Source: an uncultured Prevotella sp.
GTDB lineage: Bacteria; Bacteroidota; Bacteroidia; Bacteroidales; Bacteroidaceae
Length of the DNA stretch: 52,814 nt
Direction of reading: 5' to 3'
NCBI GenBank assembly: GCA_934254985.1
Contig: CAKQMS010000017.1
Location: 1-52,814, forward strand
Shown here: positions 43,572-52,807 of the stretch, in pieces
Layout of the letters: every line of letters starts with the position of its first letter
How positions within the stretch are numbered: the stretch's first letter is position 1
Translations under genes and position numbers: made by a program
Notes under the pieces: generated by a model
Databases searched by the model: none
What the model was told of the DNA's origin: nothing
Seen by the model: only the letters and a program-made list of their open reading frames with translations

Positions 43572-44747
43572 ATGAGGATTTTGCTCTATATACCACAACA
43601 GACATTCAGCGTCGACGCCAACAAAGAATTGGTGACGGCGCTGAATGTGTGTCTTAACGAGAATGGTGACACAAGCGGTGTGCAGGCTGAAATAGCTCAC
43701 GCTTACTCACCACAGTTGCTCAACGACATCAATATCGTACACATCTTCGGCTGCTGGAATCATCAAGCGGCACAGCTCATGCAGAAAGCCACCAAGGCGA
43801 ATATTCCTACGGTATTTTCGCCTTTAGGCGGACTCGAACCATGGACTATGAAAGGTAAGGCTGCAAAGAGAAATCTGCAGACCAACCTCTTTCAGCGCCG
43901 AATGACACGACAGGCGTCGGCTGTGCATGTGGCAGGAAAGTTTGAAAACGAGATGTTCACTCGTCTGCGTTGGAATCCTCGCGTGAGCATCATCAAGAAC
44001 CCTGCTTTGACAAGCCTCGTGAGCAATAAGGAGATGGCTCACCAGATGCTGACACTCTATCAAAAGGTGCTGGACTCCAATGTCTACACCTTGATGAGCC
44101 AACAAGCAGCAACAGCCATGACGTATCTGCTGCAGGCTGCCACCTGCCCCGAAATAGCACAGATGCCTACAGCCATGAAGCAGGCAAAGGAAGAAGTGGA
44201 GAAGATTGACGCCACCGACTGGCGCAACATCTGCATCTATGCTCACGACGAACACATCTCCGACATCATTGCCCAAGGTGCAGCCATCATCAACCCTGCG
44301 CTTACGATGATAGAAGTGGACAATGCTCAGCGCTTTGCTCCAAGCAATAAATATAGCGATAAAGACTTAAAGTGCGACGACGTGCTGAGTAGCAACATCA
44401 TGCTGAAGAGCAAGGTAGAAGATATTGCTACCGACGAACAGCAAACGGAGCGCGAACTGTGCATGATGGTGCTAAACATAAAGCACGAACTTGCTCACAA
44501 CAAGTTGCCTTTGCGCCATATTGCAAACCTTGCCACACGCCTCAACCACGAGGAATACGACGAGGATGTATTGGCAACAATGCTCGAAGAAACCAGCGCC
44601 ACGCTGTTTATGGCAAGACTCGAAGCGGCAATGGCAACCATCACAAGATTAACAGAAGGCTTCATGCCTATAAAACCAATATTTGATAAACAGGCAGACG
44701 CAATGACGTCTGAGATTACAAAACTTAAAAACATAGCCGTGTCATGA
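43572..44747 (+). CDS. Glycosyltransferase-4-like protein lacking a clear donor-binding half
   Basis: 391 residues. The first ~140 residues look like the acceptor half of a GT-B (family 4) enzyme: INIVHIFGCWNHQAAQLM, VFSPLGGLEPWTMKGKA, then ASAVHVAGKFENEMFTRL and IIKNP. After that the usual second Rossmann domain with a Gly-rich loop and EX7E motif is not recognisable; the sequence becomes helical. It may be a degenerate or regulatory glycosyltransferase partnering the GT2 upstream. Its stop overlaps the fbp start by ATGA (44744-44747). Confidence 0.6.
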   Translation: MRILLYIPQQTFSVDANKELVTALNVCLNENGDTSGVQAEIAHAYSPQLLNDINIVHIFGCWNHQAAQLMQKATKANIPTVFSPLGGLEPWTMKGKAAKRNLQTNLFQRRMTRQASAVHVAGKFENEMFTRLRWNPRVSIIKNPALTSLVSNKEMAHQMLTLYQKVLDSNVYTLMSQQAATAMTYLLQAATCPEIAQMPTAMKQAKEEVEKIDATDWRNICIYAHDEHISDIIAQGAAIINPALTMIEVDNAQRFAPSNKYSDKDLKCDDVLSSNIMLKSKVEDIATDEQQTERELCMMVLNIKHELAHNKLPLRHIANLATRLNHEEYDEDVLATMLEETSATLFMARLEAAMATITRLTEGFMPIKPIFDKQADAMTSEITKLKNIAVS

Positions 44748-46738
44748 CAAATCCTAAAGACATTGAAAAAGACATGAGATACTTGCAGCTGTTGTCTAAC
44801 TCGTTTCCAACAATAGCCGATGCAAGTACTGAAATTATAAACCTTCAGGCTATTCTAAATTTGCCTAAGGGTACCGAACATTTCCTTGCCGATATTCATG
44901 GCGAGTATGAGGCTTTCCAGCATGTGCTCAAAAATGCTTCGGGCAATATTAAGCGAAAGGTAAACGACCTTTTCGGCACCACTCTGCGCGAAGCTGAAAA
45001 GCGTGAGCTCTGCACCTTGATTTACTATCCTGAACAGAAGCTGGAGTTGGTGAAAGCACAAGAGAAAGATATCGACGACTGGTACCACATCACGCTTCAT
45101 AAGCTGGTGGCTGTTTGCCGAGACATTTCGAGCAAATACACACGCTCTAAGGTGCGCCACTCGTTGCCTGCCGATTTCTCTTATATTATCGAAGAATTGC
45201 TCCACGAGCGCACAGAAGACACCAACAAGACAGCATACGTAAACGAGATTATCGACACCATAATATCGACAGGACGTGCCGACGATTTCATCATCGCTAT
45301 GGCTGGTGTGATACAGCGATTGGCTATCGACCAACTTCACCTCTTGGGCGACATCTACGATCGTGGTCCTGGCGCTCATCGCATCATGGACTTAATGGAG
45401 AACTACGAACATTGGGACATCACGTGGGGCAACCACGACATAATGTGGATGGGTGCTGCCGCGGGCAATGATGCTTGTATCTGCAATGTGATTCGCTTGT
45501 CGCTACGCTATTCTAACCTCGCCACTTTGGAAGAAGGCTACGGCATCAACCTTGTGCCTCTTGCCACCTTTGCTATGGAAGCCTACAAAGACGACCCTTG
45601 CGAAGAGTTTATGCCTAAGTTTAGTGGCGGTGCCGAAAACATGGATGCTAAGACCCAACGCCTGACAGCTCAGATGCACAAGGCTATTGCCGTGATGCAG
45701 TTTAAGGTGGAAGCACAGCTTTATCATAAGCATCCGGAATGGAAGATGGAAGAGCGCGACTTGCTCTCGCATATCGACTACAAGACTGGCACAATAACCC
45801 TCGAAGGCAACACATACCAAATGAAGAGTTGCCACTTCCCTACTATCGACCCAGCCAACCCTACAAAGCTAACAGAAGAGGAAGAGGCTCTGATGCACCA
45901 TCTGCGCCATTTCTTTATGCTTAGCGAGAAGTTGCATCGCCACCTCAGCGCTATGCTGGCGCATGGTTGCATGTACGGCATTTACAATGGCAACTTGCTT
46001 TTCCATGCCTCTGTGCCACTCAACGAAGATGGCACGCTGAAGGAAGTGGAGATTCGTCCAGGACACAAATGCTCAGGACGAGCATTGATGTCGGATATCG
46101 GCATGCAGATACGTTCGGCTTTCCAAAACGATACTCCAAAAGAGGAGCGCGAATATGCTGTAGACTACTTCCTGTATCTATGGTGCGGACCAAATAGTCC
46201 ATTGTTTGACAAATCGAAGATGGCTACATTTGAGCGCTATTTCATCAACGAAAAGGAGACACACCACGAGGCTAAGGGCAACTTCTTCACCTTGCGTGAT
46301 CGTGAGGATATTTGCGACTCGATAATGGACGCCTTCGGCATTACCGACCCTAATCGCCACATCATAAATGGTCATGTGCCTGTGCATGTGGCAAGTGGCG
46401 AAAACCCTATCAAGGCAGGCGGCAAGCTGATGGTGATAGATGGCGGATTCTCGCAGGCTTACCATAAGGAGACTGGCATTGCTGGCTACACCTTGGTTTA
46501 CCACAGCCGTGGTTTCCAGCTTGTGCAGCACGAGCCTTTCACCAGCACCGAAGATGCTATAATCAGAGGTACCGACATCAAGTCTACAACTCAGATTGTG
46601 GAAATGTCGAGCCATCGTATGCTCGTTGCCGATACTGACAAGGGTAAGGAGCTACGCCAGCAAGTGGCAGAACTAAAAAAGCTTCTCTACGCTTATCGCC
46701 ATGGCTTTATCAAGGAGAGCGAAAAGAAGCATCACTAA
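44744..46738 (+). CDS. fbp: Fructose-1,6-bisphosphatase class III
   Basis: 664 residues, the usual length of the class III (Firmicutes/Bacteroidetes) enzyme. Metallophosphatase motifs are FLADIHGEYEAF, LGDIYDRGPGAH, ITWGNHDIMWMG, and near the C-terminus INGHVPVHVASGENPIKAGG. It catalyses the irreversible gluconeogenic step to fructose 6-phosphate. It is translationally coupled to the upstream glycosyltransferase-like gene by the 4-bp overlap and followed by a bidirectional terminator. Confidence 0.97.
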   Translation: MTNPKDIEKDMRYLQLLSNSFPTIADASTEIINLQAILNLPKGTEHFLADIHGEYEAFQHVLKNASGNIKRKVNDLFGTTLREAEKRELCTLIYYPEQKLELVKAQEKDIDDWYHITLHKLVAVCRDISSKYTRSKVRHSLPADFSYIIEELLHERTEDTNKTAYVNEIIDTIISTGRADDFIIAMAGVIQRLAIDQLHLLGDIYDRGPGAHRIMDLMENYEHWDITWGNHDIMWMGAAAGNDACICNVIRLSLRYSNLATLEEGYGINLVPLATFAMEAYKDDPCEEFMPKFSGGAENMDAKTQRLTAQMHKAIAVMQFKVEAQLYHKHPEWKMEERDLLSHIDYKTGTITLEGNTYQMKSCHFPTIDPANPTKLTEEEEALMHHLRHFFMLSEKLHRHLSAMLAHGCMYGIYNGNLLFHASVPLNEDGTLKEVEIRPGHKCSGRALMSDIGMQIRSAFQNDTPKEEREYAVDYFLYLWCGPNSPLFDKSKMATFERYFINEKETHHEAKGNFFTLRDREDICDSIMDAFGITDPNRHIINGHVPVHVASGENPIKAGGKLMVIDGGFSQAYHKETGIAGYTLVYHSRGFQLVQHEPFTSTEDAIIRGTDIKSTTQIVEMSSHRMLVADTDKGKELRQQVAELKKLLYAYRHGFIKESEKKHH

Positions 46739-46769
46739 ACAATAGACCTTACATTATAATATATATAAT

Positions 46770-46801
46770 AAGGTGTAGCCTTCGTATGAAAGCTACACCT
46801 T
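46770..46801. terminator. Bidirectional terminator between fbp and tamL
   Basis: AAGGTGTAGC (46770-46779) and GCTACACCTT (46792-46801) form a 10-bp stem flanked by A-rich and T-rich sequence (ATTTTTGTTT on the right). Confidence 0.85.
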
Positions 46802-46852
46802 ATTTTTGTTTATGAAGAGAATTCCTCAAGAAACCATCATGAGTAAAGCCTT

Positions 46853-49060
46853 TTAGAATGGCATTCCGACAGCAAAGTGGAACGAGAAATCGCGAGAAAA
46901 GTCGGGATGCAAAAAGGCGTAGTGCTCGTTCTTGGTTTCGTAGGCAGGATTGATGGCTTTCATACCCATATCGAAGCGAAGAATGAAATAGCCAAAGTTA
47001 AGGCGCAAGCCAATACCGTAAGCCACAGCTATCTGCTTATAGAAATCGGTGAAATGGAATTGTCCACCTGGCTGCTCTGCATACGAACGCAAAGTCCAGA
47101 TGTTTCCTGCATCAACGAAGGCTGCACCATCAAACTTCCAGAAGAGATAAGTGCGATATTCGGCACTAAGGTCGAGTTTCATATCGCCCGTCTGATTGAT
47201 GAAGTCGATGCGACCATCAGTACCACGAAATCTTCCTGGTCCGAGTTCTCTCACTCCCCATCCTCTCACCGAGTTGGCTCCACCCGAGAAATATCGCTTC
47301 TCAAAAGGCAACACCGTGCTATTGCCATAAGGATAAGCAATGCCGAAAGCTCCATGCAGGGCAAGAGTGTTGTGAGCATCAAAGCGGAACAGACGTGTGC
47401 AATCGAAGTCGAACTTAGCATATTGTGCGTATGCTATATTAAGAAATGTATGCTGCCCATTACTATTGGTATGGAGCTTAGCTACACGAGCAAAAGCATC
47501 AAGCAGGTTGCCCGCCGACTCGATGTTGGCACGGAATGCGAAGTTGTCGGTATTATAAGAGATTCCGAAACCAAGCTTCATGATAAACAAGTCCTCATAG
47601 TTGTAGCGCAAGATGGCATTACGATTGCTCACGCTATCAAGGTAGTCGTGCTTGAACGTAGCACTTATCCACGGCATGTAGACATAGTTGAGGTCAAGAA
47701 GATCGAAACGATAGCTGAGATGATGATGAGGTTCTGCCCATCGATATCGCCAAGCTGTAGAGAACACACGACGATGGAACTCTGGGCGATTCTGCATGTT
47801 CCATGCCACAGAAAGTTCAGAGGTTGCCTTGCTGCGACGGCGGAATGTGCGTGAGAGGAATGGAGCTACGAAGCGTGGAAACTGCAACTTAGCCTCAGCA
47901 TTATATTCCACATAGTCTTGATTCTGATAGCCTTCGAGTCCGGTAATGGCTTCGAAAGCGCCACGAAGTTCGATACTCAGAAGTTCGCTACCGCGGAATA
48001 TGTTTCTATTCTCGTAGGTCAATGATGCTGCCGCCCCAAGGTCGCCTGCTGTATTTGTGCCCTCAGGCTGGAAAGATATAGAGTGAGGCTTATTGGTGCT
48101 CACCTGTATGTTGCAATCCAAGAGCGTGGTGTCAGGCACTTCGTTGAATCGAATATTAGTATAGCGCACAGCCTTCAGACGAGCAAAGTTGTTGTATGTG
48201 GTCTGAAGGTCGGTGGCTGAAAATGGCCGATGAAGTTTTATGGCTGTATTGTAAGCCATAACCTTATGACGAAGGTGCACAATGCTGTCGTCAGCTCCAT
48301 TGCCCGAAAGATAGTTTATGGAGTTGATACTATAGCAAGGGTGAAGAGTTTCGGGCGAATTGTTGTTGGCACGATATTTCGACAAATGGAGCGTTACGTT
48401 AATATCGCTACTATATCTCGAAGAGTCTGCACTATAGGTGATGAAATCCTTGTGGAAACGATAGTAGCCACGATCCATGAGCAAGCTGGTGATGCGCTTA
48501 CGTTCGGCATCGAGCTTATCTACGGTAAATGGCGCTCCACGACGAAGCATAGAGGCTTTGTCGTTTCTTAGAATCTTGGCAATGCTATCGTCTTCAATAT
48601 CATAGCGTATGGAGCCAATGGTGTATTGTTCGCCTGGATTAAGCTCATAAACCACCTTTATCTTCTTGCCCTTGCGCTTAGTCTTAACATCTACGTCGGC
48701 ATGCATGTAGCCCCTATTGCGCATAGCCATAGAAAGGGCAGCCGAAGAAGTGTTGGTGAGCAAAGTGTCGTAGACTACTGGCGCCTGACCAATATTACGC
48801 AATGTGCGGTTTATCCATTTTGTGCTGTCGCGACCGGAAAGGGAGTATGTTGCCAATGGTATTCTGAACAAAGAAAACCATTTGGTGTTAGGAGTCTGCT
48901 TAACGTAAGCCGACAACGACGACGCATCGAAACCAGGAAGTTCCGACTTCACCTCTACTTTGTCGAGCAAATAATCGCCCTCAGGCACGTACTTGGTGCC
49001 AGAGCATGCCGATAGCAAAGCAAAGGATGCAAAGAGTATGTATTGTTTAATAAACTTCAA
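46853..49060 (-). CDS. tamL: TamL-type BamA/D15 family outer-membrane lipoprotein
   Basis: About 735 residues. I choose the TTG at 49060. It gives a normal lipoprotein signal (KFIKQYILFASFALLSAC), whereas the ATG at 49102 lies upstream of the promoter's -7 box. After the lipidated Cys come POTRA-like segments (YLLDKVEVKSELPGF; YTIGSIRYDIEDDS) and a C-terminal D15 barrel. The barrel has the conserved loop KRYFSGGANSVRGWGVRELG and ends HFAVGMPF with a terminal aromatic. TamL is the lipidated Bacteroidetes counterpart of TamA and helps insert or move outer-membrane proteins. tamB is not in the window. Confidence 0.88.
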   Translation of the reverse strand: MKFIKQYILFASFALLSACSGTKYVPEGDYLLDKVEVKSELPGFDASSLSAYVKQTPNTKWFSLFRIPLATYSLSGRDSTKWINRTLRNIGQAPVVYDTLLTNTSSAALSMAMRNRGYMHADVDVKTKRKGKKIKVVYELNPGEQYTIGSIRYDIEDDSIAKILRNDKASMLRRGAPFTVDKLDAERKRITSLLMDRGYYRFHKDFITYSADSSRYSSDINVTLHLSKYRANNNSPETLHPCYSINSINYLSGNGADDSIVHLRHKVMAYNTAIKLHRPFSATDLQTTYNNFARLKAVRYTNIRFNEVPDTTLLDCNIQVSTNKPHSISFQPEGTNTAGDLGAAASLTYENRNIFRGSELLSIELRGAFEAITGLEGYQNQDYVEYNAEAKLQFPRFVAPFLSRTFRRRSKATSELSVAWNMQNRPEFHRRVFSTAWRYRWAEPHHHLSYRFDLLDLNYVYMPWISATFKHDYLDSVSNRNAILRYNYEDLFIMKLGFGISYNTDNFAFRANIESAGNLLDAFARVAKLHTNSNGQHTFLNIAYAQYAKFDFDCTRLFRFDAHNTLALHGAFGIAYPYGNSTVLPFEKRYFSGGANSVRGWGVRELGPGRFRGTDGRIDFINQTGDMKLDLSAEYRTYLFWKFDGAAFVDAGNIWTLRSYAEQPGGQFHFTDFYKQIAVAYGIGLRLNFGYFILRFDMGMKAINPAYETKNEHYAFLHPDFSRDFSFHFAVGMPF

Positions 49061-49080
49061 TGGAATATAAATTTGTGGGG

Positions 49081-49118
49081 CAAAGTTACAAAAAAGAACC
49101 AAATTATTACTACCTTTG
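49081..49118. promoter_or_regulatory. Divergent -7 boxes for tamL and the SpoU methyltransferase
   Basis: TAACTTTG on the minus strand (49081-49088) points toward tamL. TACCTTTG on the plus strand (49111-49118) points toward the methyltransferase. Both are perfect -7 matches; -33 boxes are not convincing. Confidence 0.55.
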
Positions 49119-49134
49119 CAAGAAATAATTTACA

Positions 49135-49896
49135 ATGATATCAAAGGCTAAGATAAAATACATACGTTCGCTCGAACTGAAGAAGAATCGTACGGCTGAA
49201 GGCTTGTTTGTGGCTGAGGGTCCAAAGGTTGTTGGCGACTTGATGCCGACAATGCGTTTGCGCTATGTTGTGGCAACAGAAAGTTGGCTAAAAGCTAACA
49301 AAACAAAGATTCATGCCGAGGTTGAAGTGTTCGACGTTACGGAAGAAGAATTGCGCAAGGTAAGCTATCTGCAAACTCCTCAAGAGGTGTTGGCAGTATT
49401 CGAGATTCCTGGCAGCAACGCTTCATCGGCAGCAGAGTTCCCTAAAGAGAAACTGTCGTTGGCTCTCGACGGAGTGCAAAACCCAGGCAACCTTGGCACC
49501 ATAATTCGTATTGCCGACTGGTTTGGCATAGAGAACATCTATTGCAGCCAAGATACTGCCGACGCTTACAATCCGAAGGTGGTGCAGGCAACTATGGGAA
49601 GCATAGCTCGTGTGAATATCATCTATACCGACATCACCAAATTGCTAACGTCGCTTCCTGCCGACTACCCTGTGTATGGCACCCTACTCGATGGCGAAGA
49701 TATTTATGCCAAAGAGCTGAGTAAGCATGGCATCATAGTGATGGGCAACGAGGGTAATGGCATTAGCCAAGAGGTGAGAAAATATGTGAACAACCGACTG
49801 CTGATACCTAACTTCGCTACTGCTGCCGATAAGGCAGAGAGCCTGAATGTGGCTATTGCTACAGCCATCACATGCTCGGAATTCAGAAGAAGATAA
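49135..49896 (+). CDS. SpoU/TrmH family RNA 2'-O-methyltransferase
   Basis: 253 residues. An N-terminal substrate-binding domain (~1-95, SLELKKNRTAEGLFVAEGPK) is followed by the SPOUT knot with its three motifs: LDGVQNPGNLGTIIRIADWF, IIVMGNEGNGIS, and ESLNVAIATAI. It methylates a ribose in rRNA or tRNA; the exact site cannot be told. It has its own -7 box 17 bp upstream of the ATG and is divergent from tamL. Confidence 0.93.
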   Translation: MISKAKIKYIRSLELKKNRTAEGLFVAEGPKVVGDLMPTMRLRYVVATESWLKANKTKIHAEVEVFDVTEEELRKVSYLQTPQEVLAVFEIPGSNASSAAEFPKEKLSLALDGVQNPGNLGTIIRIADWFGIENIYCSQDTADAYNPKVVQATMGSIARVNIIYTDITKLLTSLPADYPVYGTLLDGEDIYAKELSKHGIIVMGNEGNGISQEVRKYVNNRLLIPNFATAADKAESLNVAIATAITCSEFRRR

Positions 49897-49941
49897 AGAT
49901 TATAATCTGAAAAAGATAACTATTATTAAGGAGTTATTATA

Positions 49942-50793
49942 ATGGAACAAGAACTTTACAAACATCGCAGCGTGTCGTCGTGCATAAAAGCAGCCTACGA
50001 CACAGTATGCAACAATGTAAAAACTATATTATTCGCTACATGGTTGCCTGTATTGATAAATGCCGCAGTAGTGTCATTAACACCTGTGCTCAACTCTAAG
50101 ACAACCATAGGAATGATCATTACTGCCATAGTATTCATAGCATCGATATTTACTAACGCTTTACCTTTTTCGAAGACAGCCACTTTACTAAATGGCAAGA
50201 GTTTTGCTAAAAACTATAAACGTTTTCTTCTGATGTCTGGCGTTATGGTTGCATGCTCGTTCTTGATAGGCATAATCATAGGAGCAGCCTTCTATCTTAT
50301 CTTGCAATCTGCACCAGAAGCAGCAACTCATAGCACATTGAATATTGCCATCGGAGTGGCTGTAGCCTTGGCTGCGATATTCGGCATTGCTTTATTGCCT
50401 ACAGCTTATTCGTGTATGAATTATATATACAACGAAGATAGCCGTTTGGGAAGTATCTTCGGACATGAATATGGTGTTGGACTAAGGTCGTGGGGCTATC
50501 TCTTTATGATTCACATGCTCCTTGCCATCATCGTCACCTTATTATATATACCTCTCTTCATTGTGCCTAACGCCATAATGATGGCCGACTTTGCCAACGC
50601 TTCATCTATGGCTCTTGGCGATGCTGATGCTCTACCTTCTGGCTTCAAGCTGATGTATTATGGAGCAGCAGTAGTGGCAATGTTCCTAATGGGATATGTA
50701 ATGATTTGGGGACACATCGCCGTTTACTATGCGTATGGAAGCATAGCAAGCAAGAATGCAAACAAACAGGAGGCAATTAATAACAACCAATAA
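49942..50793 (+). CDS. Polytopic membrane protein, unknown function
   Basis: 283 residues with six hydrophobic segments, at about residues 29-48, 55-72, 95-118, 133-158, 188-212 and 235-262. There is a soluble N-terminus (MEQELYKHRSVSSCIKAAYD) and a charged Asn/Lys-rich tail. No enzymatic or transport motif is recognised. Proteins of this shape are often listed only as membrane proteins. It lies 45 bp after the methyltransferase and 33 bp before hisB on the same strand, so it may share their transcript. Confidence 0.75.
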   Translation: MEQELYKHRSVSSCIKAAYDTVCNNVKTILFATWLPVLINAAVVSLTPVLNSKTTIGMIITAIVFIASIFTNALPFSKTATLLNGKSFAKNYKRFLLMSGVMVACSFLIGIIIGAAFYLILQSAPEAATHSTLNIAIGVAVALAAIFGIALLPTAYSCMNYIYNEDSRLGSIFGHEYGVGLRSWGYLFMIHMLLAIIVTLLYIPLFIVPNAIMMADFANASSMALGDADALPSGFKLMYYGAAVVAMFLMGYVMIWGHIAVYYAYGSIASKNANKQEAINNNQ

Positions 50794-50826
50794 ATAACCA
50801 ATTAATAAACCAACAACACAACAACA

Positions 50827-51903
50827 ATGAACAAGCAACGCATTCTTTTCATCGACCGTGATGGCACCCTTATCCGCGAACCTGAAGACGAACAGATTGA
50901 CAGCTTCGAGAAACTGAGATTTACCGAGGGTATGTTTCGCAACCTTGGTTTCATTCGCCAGCATCTCGACTTCCGCTTCGTTATGGTGAGCAACCAAGAC
51001 GGCTTGGGCACAGAGAGTTTCCCAGAGCCAACCTTTTGGCCTGTACACAACTTCATACTGCAGGCACTTGAGGACGAGGGCGTGACTTTCGATGATATAA
51101 AGATCGACCGCCATTTTCCTGAGGACAATTCGCCTATGCGCAAGCCTAATACAGGAATGCTGACGGAATACATCGATAATCCCGACTACGACATCGCAGG
51201 CAGCTACGTGATTGGCGACAGAGAGACTGATGCTCAACTGGCAGAGAACCTTGGATGCAAAGCGCTTATTCTTGGACGCGACGGCATGACTTGGGATAAG
51301 ATTGCAGAGATTCTCTTTGCAGGAGAAAGAAAGGCAGAAGTGCGCCGTACAACTCACGAAACAGACATAGACATTCGTCTGAATATCGATGGTTCAGGCA
51401 ATTGCGACATCAAAACAGGTCTTGGCTTCTTCGACCACATGCTTGAACAAATTGGCAAGCATGGCATGATGGATCTTTATATTCGCACAAATGGCGACTT
51501 GAATGTTGACGAACACCATACTATCGAAGATACAGCATTGGCTCTTGGCGAATGTATTCTGAAGGCTTTGGGCGACAAGCGTGGCATTGAGCGCTATGGC
51601 TATTGTCTGCCTATGGACGACTGCCTATGCCAGGTGGCACTCGACTTCGGTGGACGTCCATGGCTTGTTTGGGATGCAGAATTCCATCGCGAACATGTTG
51701 GCGACATGCCTACTGAGATGTTCCTACATTTCTTCAAGAGTCTTAGCGATGCTGCCCGCATGAACCTCAACATAAAGGCTGAGGGCGAAAACGAACATCA
51801 CAAAATAGAAGGAATATTCAAGGCTCTTGCAAGAGCACTTAAAATGGCTGTACGCAGAGACATCTATCATTTCACTCTGCCTTCGACAAAGGGAAGCCTT
51901 TAA
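50827..51903 (+). CDS. hisB: Bifunctional histidinol-phosphatase / imidazoleglycerol-phosphate dehydratase
   Basis: 358 residues. The N-terminal HAD phosphatase (~1-165) has the nucleophile motif [26 protein letters not shown], and [18 protein letters not shown]. The zinc-loop cysteines of the E. coli enzyme are absent: the loop reads [15 protein letters not shown]. The C-terminal dehydratase (~170-358) has the two metal motifs, [15 protein letters not shown] and [18 protein letters not shown]. Steps six and eight of histidine synthesis are covered. It lies 12.5 kb from hisIE, with no hisG, hisD or hisC beside it. Confidence 0.96.
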   Translation: MNKQRILFIDRDGTLIREPEDEQIDSFEKLRFTEGMFRNLGFIRQHLDFRFVMVSNQDGLGTESFPEPTFWPVHNFILQALEDEGVTFDDIKIDRHFPEDNSPMRKPNTGMLTEYIDNPDYDIAGSYVIGDRETDAQLAENLGCKALILGRDGMTWDKIAEILFAGERKAEVRRTTHETDIDIRLNIDGSGNCDIKTGLGFFDHMLEQIGKHGMMDLYIRTNGDLNVDEHHTIEDTALALGECILKALGDKRGIERYGYCLPMDDCLCQVALDFGGRPWLVWDAEFHREHVGDMPTEMFLHFFKSLSDAARMNLNIKAEGENEHHKIEGIFKALARALKMAVRRDIYHFTLPSTKGSL

Positions 51904-51940
51904 AGTGAAGAACGAAGAGTGAAGAATTCTTCACTCTTCA
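51904..51940. terminator. 26-bp palindrome between convergent hisB and HAD genes (dispersed-repeat copy 3)
   Basis: The perfect palindrome 51914-51939 is centred on GAATTC and built from GAAGAGTGAAGAATTC. With the first part (51904-51927) it repeats the dispersed block found after dcp. It directly follows the hisB stop and probably ends both convergent transcripts. Confidence 0.7.
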
Positions 51941-51941
51941 C

Positions 51942-52577
51942 TTAGATAATCTCCTCCGGGCTTTCCACCAATGTTTCTGCACCATGCTTAATAAGGAAAT
52001 CCTTATCACGAAATCCCCACAACACGCTTATACATGGCATTCCTGCAGCACGTGCTGTATCAATATCTACATCGCTATCGCCAATATAGACAGCACTATT
52101 GGCATCAGCACCTAATTGGCGAAGAGCCTCTATCACAGTATCAGGAGCTGGTTTCTTGCGTATTTGTTCACGCTCACCTATAGCCACCTTAACATAGTCG
52201 CCAAAGAAATGAGCAACAAGCTCTTGCGTAGCTGCATAAAATTTATTGCTTACAACAGCCAACTTCGCCCCACCCTCGCTTAAGCGTTTTAGCATATCCA
52301 TGATACCAGGATAAGGGGCTGTGGTATCAAGATTGTGGTGCATATAGTGTTCACGGAATGTGGCATACGCCTTTTCAAAGTCAGCATTCTCCTCACCTCC
52401 AGGCACCGCCCTTATCATAAGCATTTTCACACCATTGCCTACAAACTGGCGAACTTCGTCAAGCGAACGTTCAGGCATACCACAACTGCGCAAAGCATAA
52501 TTGCAGCTGGCAGCAAGGTCGCCCAATGTGCTAAGCAATGTACCATCGAGGTCGAAGATATAAGTATTGTATTTCAT
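51942..52577 (-). CDS. HAD hydrolase, phosphoglycolate phosphatase-like
   Basis: 211 residues. HAD motif I is YIFDLDGTLLSTLGDL, motif II around VVSNKF, motif III RKKPAPD, and motif IV IGDSDVDIDTARAAG. The helical cap (~18-85) fits the PGP/Gph subfamily. Phosphoglycolate arises when DNA 3' ends are repaired; other phosphate esters are possible substrates. It converges on hisB and is transcribed from an upstream region with a TACCTTTG box at 52691. Confidence 0.88.
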   Translation of the reverse strand: MKYNTYIFDLDGTLLSTLGDLAASCNYALRSCGMPERSLDEVRQFVGNGVKMLMIRAVPGGEENADFEKAYATFREHYMHHNLDTTAPYPGIMDMLKRLSEGGAKLAVVSNKFYAATQELVAHFFGDYVKVAIGEREQIRKKPAPDTVIEALRQLGADANSAVYIGDSDVDIDTARAAGMPCISVLWGFRDKDFLIKHGAETLVESPEEII

Positions 52578-52690
52578 CTTTTTCCTATTTTTAGTTCTTC
52601 TTATATGTATATTTAAAGTTCTTCGAATTTCTATTTTACTTCTTCACTCTTTATTTCATTTCTTCATCAGAATTTCCTCCTTGGTCGATG

Positions 52691-52698
52691 CAAAGGTA
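52691..52698 (-). promoter_or_regulatory. -7 element for the HAD gene
   Basis: TACCTTTG on the minus strand is a perfect -7 match, giving a leader of about 108 nt. The -33 position reads ATTG. Confidence 0.45.
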
Positions 52699-52775
52699 TA
52701 ACTATTTTTATTCACCCACAATATTACCATCCGTTTTATTTAACGTGAGTTCGACGAAATATAAGTGTCTGAAAA

Positions 52776-52807
52776 TTTGGTGATTAGCGAAAATTGTTGT
52801 AACTTTA
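52776..52807 (+). promoter_or_regulatory. Promoter pointing out of the window to the right
   Basis: TTTG (52776-52779), 20 bp, then TAACTTTA (52800-52807), one mismatch from consensus. A plus-strand gene probably begins just beyond the right edge. Confidence 0.5.
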
